Assembly: GCF_019175385.1 (NCBI RefSeq)
Contig: NC_083344.1
Span: 6,486,965 to 6,550,964 of the forward strand
Direction: 5' to 3'
Source: Lycium barbarum
Taxonomy: Eukaryota > Streptophyta > Magnoliopsida > Solanales > Solanaceae
Length of the DNA stretch: 64,000 nucleotides
Of this stretch, positions 45,601 to 55,321 are shown one piece after another. Below the pieces are notes generated by a model. It did no database searches. It was given only the letters and a program-made list of their open reading frames with translations, and had not been told where the DNA came from. The position numbers and the translations under genes are program-made. Within the stretch, counting starts at the first letter, position 1, and each line of letters opens with the position of its first letter.

Positions 45601-48188
45601 TATTTCAGATGTGATGGGAGCTGCTTAAGCTACAACTTATGTGGCTCAATGATCGAAGGCTTTGCTGGAGGAGTTGTTCTATTTTCGAGATGAAGATTCA
45701 GCTTCTTTGGGTGGTATGTATATGAGCCCAACCCAACAAGTGAATTAACTGTTTCCACATAGCCTTTTATGTCTTCAGCATCAAAATTCACAAGAATACC
45801 AGCTAAAGCCTCACCCAAACTCTCTTCTTCCATCTTGAACTCCACTACTTCATCAACAACATCGAATGAATCAATTACCGAAATACTCTCGTAAGCACTT
45901 GGTAAATTCATCCCTTTGCTAGCCTGAAAAGTCACTTCTTCATTGTTGACTTGGAACTTGATTTCATTTTTCTCTGAATCCACCAGAGCCCTCCTTGTAG
46001 CAAGGAAAGGTCTCCCCAGAATGATAGGAATGTCCTGATCAACAGCACAGTCAATAATCACAAAATCAGCGGGTAACATAAAATCACCAACCCGCACAAT
46101 TACATCATCAACCACCCCAATAGGTCTTTTGATAGACCTATCAGCCATTTGCAATCTCATTGTAGTCGGCCTTGGCATCCCCAAACCTGATTGTTTATAT
46201 ATATCAAGGGGCATCAAATTTATACTTGCCCCATTATCACACAAAGCACGAGCTAAATCATGGTGCCCAATAAAACAAGGAATGGTGAACGCCCCAGTAT
46301 CTATCTTTTTCTGCACAGTTGTAGTTGAAATGATGGAACTCACAGTGTGAGTCAAACTCACGGTTTCATGCTGCACCGTTTTCTTCTTGGTCAGCAGATC
46401 CTTCAAATATTTTACAAAATCGGGCATCTTCTTGACAGCTTCCAAGAAGGGAAAATTCAGAGATAACTGCTTCAGTTGATCATAAAACTTCTCAAACTTA
46501 GCATCTTCCTTCTTCTTTACCAACCTCTGAGGAAAAGGAGGTTTAGATTTGAAAAGATGCATCAAAGGGCGGAGAGCCCCTTTTACAGCCTGCTTGGTTG
46601 TGTTATCAGCTTCCCTCACCATCTCTGGAATATCAGCAACCTTCTTGTCAGTAGGAATCTCATCAGCAATAATGGGTGCTTCAGACTGCACCTCATCCTC
46701 TTCATCTATCGGCTCAAGATCAATCACTTTCTCAGCAGCCCCATGTATTGTTTTACCACTTCTAGTAGTGATGGCAAACACACGGTCTACACCACCTCCC
46801 CCATTCTTGGGATTTGGAATAGTGTCACTTGGAAGTCCTCCCTTTTTTGGAGGGCGCTGCTCTCTAGAAATATCCCTTATCTGCGACTCAAGCTTCTGAA
46901 TAGCCGCTGTATGGGAACCCACTATTTCTGTCAGCCCAGATAAAGACCTTTCAGACTTAGATTGATTGGCCAGAATCTTCTCAAGCATTGCTTCAACTTT
47001 CGAACTACCCTGCTCTGTTGACTGCCCTTTCGGTGGTATATAAGGATTGAAACTCTTGTTCCCAAAATTGTTGTTGTTGTTGTAGCTCCCTTGGTTCGCA
47101 CCACCATAATTATTGTTGTAGTTCCCAGAGTTGTTGTAAGCACCTTGACCTTGCTGAGGTCTCGATTGATTCTGATTCTGATAGCCACCTTGGTAATTCT
47201 GTCTTTGATAACCCCCTTGAGAGTTATTAACATAATTAGCATCTTCAACCTGCATAGGTGGCCCATCAAGGAACAGACCATCTTGAGCATGGTACATCCC
47301 TTTTGGCAAAACTGTATCATCCTCACAAACATTTACCTTCTTGATTTGAGATTCATCAAACTTCTTCTTCAGCAAGGAAATATTTGTTGCAAGTTCTGCC
47401 AATGTTTGTTGGGTGTCTTGATTCTCCTTCACTATATTCTGGATCATAGCACTACCATACGGTACCACATCAGCATTGTTTGAGTGCCAAGCCTGATTAT
47501 GAGTTGTCAGCTTGTTAAGTATGGTGGTCACTCGTCGAAAGGTCTTGTTCATAAAACAACCATCAGCTGCATTGTTAGCTACTGACTGTGTCATTGGATC
47601 TAACCCTCGGTAGAACTTCTCCATCAATATATGTTCCGGAAAACCATGATTCGGGCTCTTCTCCAAATACTCCTTGAATCTCTCCCAGGCTTCATATAGT
47701 TGTTCCCCCGGTCGCTGCTTGAATTCATATATCTTGTCACGAATCTCAGCCTTCTTGCTAGGGGGGTACCACTTTGTGAGAAAAGCAACTACCATCTCTG
47801 CCCATGAAGTAATCAAATTTCGGGGTAGCTTCTCGAACCATGTTCTTGCCTCTCCAGCTAAGGAATATTTGAATAACCTCAACCGAATAGCATCTTGTGG
47901 AACATTATTCTGGATGTGATTAGCACACATATCCACAAAATTCTGCAAATGACGTTGAGGGTCATTCTCGGTAGAGTTCCGAAAGTATCCCTCAAGTTTC
48001 AACAGCTGGTATAGAGATGAGTCAATTTTCACAGTAGCAGCTCCAACTCGAGGTTGAACAATAGCAGATGCATAGTCCTCCTCTGGAACAAGTTCAGCAA
48101 AAATATTCTCATCATCAAATTCATTCGCCTGATTGTTCAACCGATTCCCCTGATTACCAGCACGCTGATTCTGCTGATTTTGATTCAT
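42696..48188 (-). pseudogene. A2 gag-pol, single frame with six stops
   Basis: From ATG 48188 (MNQNQQNQ) to 42696 the frame is continuous, about 1830 codons, with no frameshift. Order: gag core (near 48000-47450), Asn/Gln/Gly-rich linker without zinc knuckle, protease with DNGAS (near 46235), reverse transcriptase (45377-44500; KKGGITVV, SYYCFLDGYSGYNQI, FMDDF near 44890), RNase H (to about 44000; [11 protein letters not shown]), integrase zinc finger (SSDQCQRQG), core ([25 protein letters not shown]) and GPF module. Stops: 45630-45632, 45390-45392, 44652-44654, 43539-43541, 42999-43001 and 42975-42977. All active-site residues I can see are kept. CAG/GTGAAC, a splice-donor match, lies directly before the ATG (48197-48189). 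The element is dead as it stands, though only by point mutations. Confidence 0.9.
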
Positions 48189-48285
48189 GTTCACCTGGTT
48201 TACACAAAGTAGCAAACAAGGTGTGATGGAATAAGCAAAAGACTTTAATCAAAGCAAACAATATTTAGTAATTTCAAAACCGTAT

Positions 48286-48303
48286 TCCCCGACAACGGCG
48301 CCA
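48286..48303 (-). promoter_or_regulatory. A2 primer-binding site (tRNA-Asp type)
   Basis: TCCCCGACAACGGCGCCA on the + strand, 5 bp from the 5' LTR, one base different from the expected tRNA-Asp end. Confidence 0.88.
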
Positions 48304-48308
48304 AAATT

Positions 48309-49693
48309 TGATACGCTCAAATTACACCTATTAATGGTATAGTGCAGACGTTGTCAAATATAGTAACCCAACAAGGTTGGGGTCGAATCCCACAGGGAAT
48401 ATGGCGTGAAAAGGTTACTAAAGTCGTAGTATGCTAAGGTCTAGGTCTAATGTCTTAATCCGATGATTTTGGTAAAAGTTGGTTTTTCTATAACTAATTG
48501 CTATCTATTGCTTTTGGTGGAAATTTATGGTAAAAGAAACTAAGGTTGTGTCCCCGTTAGATTGGGTGTATGACCATGATTATTGATCTTGATATACTTA
48601 TAATGGATCATTATATGAATGCACTTAATCTCTGTGTGAATCTCTACTATTTCCCAATAAATAAAGATTATGTCTTTCTATGATTTTCCCAAATATAAGA
48701 AAGTAACCATGAAGAATGATTAATCATGCCAAGTAAATTCTTCTTATTCCTAAGTGAATTTATTAAACAAAGTTTAAAGCTTTGAGTTCTTGTTAGTTAT
48801 TCTTACCAACCCTAATTATTTTCCCAAATAAATCAAGGTTTATGGCTTTAATCAATGTTTGCAACCATTAATTATGAATGAAGAATAACTAAATCCTAAT
48901 AATCCATTATTTGTATATCAATCACAAACCCAATCACAAAACACCCATCATTGGGTTCACAACCCTAGTAAGGGAATTTAGCTACTCATGACAAAGAAAA
49001 AGAAATAAGACATTGAAGAATTCATAATTGCTTACTTTGGAAGAAAAGATGAATTGATAATACTTGAATTGATGTTTGAATCTTCAAAAACTAGAGAGTA
49101 TTTAATGTTCTAAGTCAAGAGAGAAAAATATAATAACTGATGTCTATTAAAAACCCTACAATGACTATTTATAGGTTTCGAAAACACAAAAGTTACAGAT
49201 TTGCACTTTGGTCCCGTCGTTACGAAATACGGTCCGTAAATTGAAATACGGACCGTAAATCACTTTACAACCCAGTCGTCCTTCAGTTGTGAGCAAATTC
49301 CATCTTTTGAAATACGGACCGTAAAGTGATTTACGGCCTGTAAACTGCCTGGTCATCTTTCAACTTCCAAAACTCAGACTTTCTGCTAATTGCTGAATGG
49401 TTAAATACGTGTTGGAATACGGACCGTAAACAGAAATACGGTCCGTAAACTGAGCTCGTAAACCACGATTTTCTCAACCTTCCTTTCTGGTTCTGTTATC
49501 CTTTAATAAGACCATGGAATACGGCCCGTATTGTAGAATACGGACCGTAAACTGAGTTTACGACCTGGTTCTGCCCTTTCTTCCGTCACTTGAAAAACTC
49601 TAAAACCACGTAAAATCACATGGACTTGCTTAAAAACAAGTCAAACTTATAGCAGAAAAGCATCGATTTGTGGCGTAAAATCACGCCATATCA
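48309..49693 (-). repeat. A2 5' LTR
   Basis: The 1385-bp LTR has TATA box CCTATAAATAG at about 49164-49174 (- strand). The upstream palindrome array starts at 49228/49247, 49313/49332, 49418/49437/49451 and 49520/49539, with the same 19- and 14-bp steps as the 3' LTR. Confidence 0.92.
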
Positions 49694-52600
49694 GAAGCCC
49701 ACAAGGAATTAATTAGAAGAAGAAAAAAATTTCAGCTATTTAAAGCCTATTCTTACGAGCCCATTAGGACCCAAAATATTAAGCAGCCCAAAATATTAGT
49801 TCAGTCCGTAATTAATCCTAAAACTACTTGGGCTAAGGCTTAATTTGTTGAAACCAGCCCACTACCCGAACCGAACGGCCCATCAGATATAGCAGCCCAT
49901 GTTTATTCAACCCAGCCCATATTCTTCAATTCATCTTTCAACCCTAATCACAACAGAAGATAGCCACGCCTCTGATTGTCTTCTTCCTCCTTTCTAATTC
50001 TACATAAAAATCCTAATCTTCCTAGTCGAATTCAGTCTTGGTTCGCCCATTTCGGGCAAGTAATTAACGTTACCTTTGTCTTCTTCTTCGTAAGTCTCTT
50101 TCTCTCTTTTGATTGGGATTCAAGTACAGATTTTGAATTTCAAATCCGGATCCCAAACGAAATTCAAAAGGATTTCAAATCCAAAATTTGCAGTCCGACA
50201 TCGTTTTTAAAATAAAATACCTAGCGTTCGGGGTTATATATATAGAACCCTATTCTTCATTTTCAGGAAGAATGACTGGATATAGATCCTTGCTCTCTAT
50301 TTTTCTTTACAGTTTCTCACTCGATTTATCCTACAAGAAATACGAAAAAAAAACTTTTGTTCATTAGAGCCCTCAACACGTTCATTCGAACTCATTTGAC
50401 TCAAGGTTCGGATCTGTCAATACGGGTGAGTAGATTTGAGGCCTCGACGTTCTAGTTCACTGCACCACGAACAGGTAAAATCTGATGCTATTTTGACTTT
50501 TTTGTTTTTTTAGAATTCTGTTAGTATAGAAAGTCATGTTTTAATGTTTTGTTGTTACCATTTGTGATTCAAAAAACATGTTTGCGTTTCTTATTTCATA
50601 GTAGCTGCTATAGCTGATGAATGACCTAATTTAATCTTGAGTCTGGTTTATGTGTAAAGGTGAAATGCGATGCAAATAGATTTCATGAACTCGTGCTATA
50701 GCATTGTCCATCTTTTAAAAAAACAATGAGCACAAGCAGTTTGGTAATGAATTAAAACTGGTATTATATGTCTCTGAATAAAGATATAACACTGCAAGTT
50801 CTCCTTACATGGCCTTACAGTTTAAAATTTTGTGATAAATTGTCTGTTCCGATGAAAAGAGTTTAGGATATGATGTGTTGGCCTCGGGCAATGCCTATAG
50901 TGAAGAAATTTCACGCCTTTCAAACAAAAGAGCTAATTTGGTTCTGTCTTTAAACAATTAAGTTGTAAGTGAATTTTAAACCTGTTTAAACTGTTCGGTT
51001 GTGTATGACTAGGTCCTGAACATTTTTTGTAAAACTAAAGAGAGGAATCTACAGATAGTCTTGTTGTTGTTGTGAATCGGCTTCGAAGTCTGTAGTTAAT
51101 TTTGGTTCTGTCCATATATGTGACTTTGTTTCTCTGTTGAATGTATCCCATGCTCAGTCTTGTGTAGATGTTCTAAGAATGCTTTCACCCTGTGTGTAAT
51201 CTTGTGTATGGAGTCTGACCTTGAGAGTAAATGTTGAGATGCTTCGCTGTCAAGGTGTTCTGTATGGACAGTTAATGGTGTTTTCGATCATACAGTTCAG
51301 CGTCTTGACTCTTGAGCATGACTCCTAGAGGCAAACCGAAATGTGCCATTGGTCTTCCCCTGGTGGATCTCCTCTTCATCAGTCAAGCCAACATTATCCT
51401 CTTCCCTTTCTAAGGTTTCAATTCCCGGAATAAACTTGCAATGTCACTACTGCAACATGCGGCGTTCTCATGCTTCTGTTCATTTTCTTTAGTAGCACCT
51501 CGAATTAAATTTGCATCTTTAAAATCATTTGGACAAAGTAAGAGGATATTCAAACTTGAAAGAAGAAATCAAATGTTACTGTGCAAATTTGCCACTATTA
51601 GTTCAGGGATTAGTTATTTTGAGACTGGACAATGTTTATGAGGAAAATAAACTAAGGAATTTTACCAATCACATCATGTATATCTTGCATATACTTGAAC
51701 AAAAATTGATGGCCATATGTGTCTGCTTTGAACAGTTTTTGAGTGCACTACGGTCTTCTTTTGCTAACATGGTTGATGGCATACTATGTCAAAAAAAGAT
51801 ACTGTTGGAGTTTATTCCCTTTTTTAATTTCTGTCGTATGTTTCACTTCTAAATTCTTTCTACCCAACTGGTTAAACACAATCATGTAAATTCTGGGGCA
51901 TTCATATCCGCTGGATTCCATAGATAGAATGAGCTAAAAAAGGTTCAGAAATTTAATTAGCATGCTGCGTTAGAAGAAGTTATTGGTGTATTCACTCAGT
52001 TAACCGCTATAAACTGTGCATTGAGCAATGACTGAAAGAAAATGCTCATTTAGGCTTTGTAGTTTTCCACTTCCACTTTACTTCAAGAGTAGCTTCTCCC
52101 AAAGTCAGTGTTGAATTTTATAGAAACAATTTAATGCTGAATAAAAGGTTTTTTCTTTTTCCATCTTTTTCTATTTTGACAAGTCCACAATAAAATAGCA
52201 TCTGATGAAACAATTGCAAATACTTTTTTTTGCAAGTATGGAAAATGGCCTTAATTGATGGTGATATCATATGTTTACAGTTAGTTTAGTAGAGTAGTTG
52301 TTAGCTTGATTTGATCCTATTAGATGAATTCTCCTCTACCAACACATGCCATCTTGACCACATAACTGCTAAGGTCTTCATATATATGAAAATCATGGTA
52401 TGGTTTACTGCTTGGTTCTTTAATACCTTTTGACAGTAAGATTTCTCTCTAATTCCGTCATTCTTTCTTTGTTTGACATGTACACCGGAGCCGAAGAGTT
52501 TCACTTTGAGACTCAACGACACCGCTTATGGAGTCCGCACATCATTCACTATCTTCTCTCTTACTCTCTTGAGCGGAAAATTGCAGAGCATTGTCATCTT

Positions 52601-53469
52601 GCGAAAGCCAAAATGGAGTTTATCATTTACATCACTTGGCCTACTCATTACAGTGTTTAAAATTTCCTCAGGGACTAATCCTTTATTCTGTTTTGTGATT
52701 GATTGTTAAGATCTACGCTAATTTATAATTTATAATTAATTTTCCTTCAAGGTTTCACTTTAACTAAGAATAGACTAATTAGTTCTTACATGTGATATGT
52801 CATTAGATGTAAGGAACTTGAAACCAGTAATCAGTTTATGTCTATCTAGAAATATTTAGGCCATAGGCAAATCATATTTTTCAAGATCTGGACATAAAAC
52901 AGGAGTCTAAAACTTTTTCCCGGTTCTTTTTCTATTTAGGTCCGCTTCAAATTGTTCTAGTTATGAATTTGGTCTTTGGAATTTGAAACAGTTGCATCGT
53001 CTTGTCATATACTCTTTAAAAAATAAACAAATCATTTTCCTTCAGGTTTGGTCGTTTAGTTACAATTGCCAACAAATCAACTTTTGCAAACTCAAAGGAT
53101 TTGACTTTTTACAATTTGAAATCAATTCTCTAAAGTTTCTTTTAGTAGTGTCTTAGCTACTTTACACTTTAAATTTATTTTTTAATAAGTCTAATTAATT
53201 AACATAAGTCCGGTCGGTTAACTATTGTTAATGGATCTTAAAGGATGCCTAATACCTTCCCTTTAGATTAATTGAACCCTTACCTAGATCGTTTTGGTTT
53301 CGTAGACTTTAAAAATGGAGTTAACTTTAGAAAATAACTTTAATAAACTTTAGGTGTCCTAATTCACCATAAGTAATTAGGTGGCGACTCCCTAACTTTA
53401 ATTAATCCCGGAATTACCGGAATGTTATAAACCATTTTGACTCCGGTTAAAATGTGGTATAACAAAATA

Positions 53470-53970
53470 AATACTAATTATATATGTTACTAATCTCTAA
53501 AGTCTTTAGTTCTATTCCGACTAGGGTAGAAAAAGAGTTTTGGTTTGTATTCGTTATTTGGAGTATTTGGAAATATTTTGGATTGGAAGAACCAAAGTTG
53601 TGTTCCTGTTGTGATTAGATGTTATGCTATGGGTATCAATATGATATATTTCTAATGGGTGGTGGTTATGTATGCACTTAATCTCTAATGCACTTTCTAA
53701 TATTTTCCAATAGTTAGAAAGTATTTCTTTTCACGATTTTCCCAAATATAGAAAAGTTGCAAGTACAACCGATTAAATATGCTAAGTAGGACTCATCGTA
53801 TTCCTAAGTGAGTTCATTAAACGAGGGTTAGCGCCCTGAGTCCTTATTATATTATTTCAACCCAAACCCTAGTTCATCTTTCCAAATAAAACTAGGGTTT
53901 GTGCATAAGTAAGTGTTTGCAACCACTAACTAACAATGAATACGAGAAATGATAAAATACATCACAACCC

Positions 53971-54023
<53 letters not shown>

Positions 54024-54759
54024 TTAGACACCCATTACATAACACCCATCATTTGGGTCCACAACTTTGATTAAAGAAACTACTTACACATATTAGTCAC
54101 AAAAGGGGTAAGCAATAATAGAGACATAAAGCTTACAAAGTATAATAAAGTTGGTGGGAATGGAATCTTTTTGTCTTCACTAAGCTCCAAAAGGGGAGTA
54201 TTCAATGCTCACCCACCAATGAAAAAAGTGTTATGATGTGGATAATAAATTTGATAATGACAAAAACCTAAAATGTTCTTTAAATAGGCTAAAAAAACAC
54301 ACATCAGCAATTGGCAAAACTGCCCCTGGTGGCAGAATCGACGAACCGTCGATCGGCTCGATGGGCCGTCAATTCCTTCATCTTTTAGTTCTCTAGTTTG
54401 ACTGTCCATTCGATGGTGTCGTCGACCCGTTCGACGCCCCGTCGATTATTCCGTCTTTCTCTCTTCTGATGGACAAGTCTGTTTGATGAGACAAACGGCG
54501 AAGCGTCGATCCATTCGACGCTTCGTCTATAGCTCCGTCCTTTGTCCCCTTCAACTTAGGCCATCACTGGAAAATCCAACTTATCAACGCTCCAAGGGAT
54601 GGTCCGTCGATCAATCGACGGACCGTCGAATCTTTATTTCTGGGCAATTCTTCAATTTTCTTTGTTTTTCCTTTTGGGCCATCGCCTTCCTAGAACATAA
54701 CAAAAACACATTAAAATGAACTAGAGTTACTTGAGCACCCAAAATCCATAGTAAAAAGG
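53470..54759 (-). repeat. A1 5' LTR, right piece
   Basis: It resumes at the B target duplication and is collinear with 9908 onwards of the 3' LTR. It contains a longer (TA)n run (53972-54017) and the A1 palindrome array: sites at 54338/54358, 54410/54431, 54495/54515 and 54596/54615. TATA-like CCTATTTAAAG is near 54278-54288. It stops at 54759, about 25 bp short of its end, where C enters. Confidence 0.9.
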
Positions 54760-55100
54760 TGTATTTTTACCGTATACAGATAGTCCCTACACTTTCCGGA
54801 TCAGAGTTTCACCGAAGTGACGGGAAGTGGAAGAGTCTCAAATCCGTGGTCTCATAAATTCGTCTTTATCTTCAAAACAGGTGGGGACCGTAACGTCACG
54901 TCCTTCTGACTTCAGCCACGTGTCACGTTCCGAATGGCCAACCTCAGAAACCGTCTCAACCATGTCGCTTCAAATCATATCTCATTAATTCTTGAACACG
55001 TGTCGTTTCTCGATTGGTTGCCTTCGATAACCGTCATGGTGGATCGTCTATATAAGAGTTACAGCAGTATTTTAACTTTTGACTTTCGTTTTTCACCTCT
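54760..55100 (-). repeat. C 3' LTR (inner edge uncertain)
   Basis: The outer edge is TGTATTTTTACC (LTR end ATACGGTAAAAATACA on the - strand). The inner edge is not fixed; a purine-rich - strand stretch at about 55101-55320 should contain the polypurine tract. The span carries + strand promoter elements. Confidence 0.55.
54917..55056 (+). promoter_or_regulatory. Antisense promoter in or beside the C 3' LTR
   Basis: On the + strand two G-box cores CACGTG (54917-54922, 54998-55003), a CCAAT-type ATTGG (near 55013) and a TATA box CTATATAAG (55048-55056) precede the accessory gene ATG by about 270 bp. The leader between is CTTCA-rich. Direction is opposite to pol. Confidence 0.65.
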
Positions 55101-55321
55101 CCAATCTTCGACTCCTTGGTTAAAACTCAGCTTGCTTGTTCTTCGAATCTTCATCTTTTTCTGAACCGTAACCTTCATATCTTTAACCCGAAATTTCAAT
55201 CCTTTAAACCTTCAAGCTCATTCCTTCATCTTCGCCTTCAAATCTTCATCTCGATCTTCATATCTTCTTCAAACCTTCAAATCTTCATACCAACTTCTTC
55301 ATAAATTCATAATTGACAAAA

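Larger units (their letters stand above)
35928..49693 (-). mobile_element. Athila-type LTR retrotransposon A2, full length
   Basis: A2 is 13,766 bp, flanked by GAAGC (35923-35927 and 49694-49698), and reads right to left. LTRs are 35928-37341 and 48309-49693. Order on its own strand: 5' LTR, tRNA-Asp primer site, gag-pol in one frame, promoter-like region, ORF3, 3' untranslated region, polypurine tract, 3' LTR. It is structurally complete but carries six stops in gag-pol and frameshifts in ORF3. LTR samples differ by about 3 percent, so it is fairly young. Confidence 0.93.
25333..53464 (+). mobile_element. Ogre/Tat-like non-autonomous element B (host of A2)
   Basis: B lies on the + strand between AAATA duplications (25328-25332, 53465-53469). 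Its LTRs (25333-29479, 4147 bp; 35584-53464, about 4110 bp without A2) begin TGTTGACACCCAATTT and end GGTATAACA. A tRNA-Arg-type primer site, gag-only coding region, tandem repeats in the 3' untranslated part and a purine tract (GAAGAGGGGC, 35571) complete it. Protease, reverse transcriptase, RNase H and integrase are absent between gag and the 3' LTR, so mobilisation would need a related autonomous Ogre. Confidence 0.88.
35584..53464 (+). repeat. B 3' LTR, split by A2
   Basis: The left piece is 35584-35927 and the right piece 49694-53464. Joined across A2 it is collinear with the 5' LTR. By eye the first 150 bp differ at about nine positions; long stretches elsewhere are almost identical. 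Confidence 0.92.
9803..54759 (-). mobile_element. Athila-type LTR retrotransposon A1 (disrupted by solo LTR, B and C)
   Basis: A1 is a Ty3/gypsy element of the Athila clade reading right to left. Parts seen: 3' LTR 9803-11181; polypurine tract; ORF3 in the env position; pol and gag 16251-21714; gag start 25035-25107; primer-binding site 25204-25221; 5' LTR 25227-25332 continuing at 53470-54759. Athila assignment rests on the FIDDFSV reverse transcriptase box, a tRNA-Asp-type primer site and the extra 3' ORF. Its own target duplication cannot be checked because the far LTR end lies beyond element C. Its gag-pol carries two frameshifts visible between open segments, several stops and a changed protease site, so it is not autonomous now. 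Confidence 0.88.
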
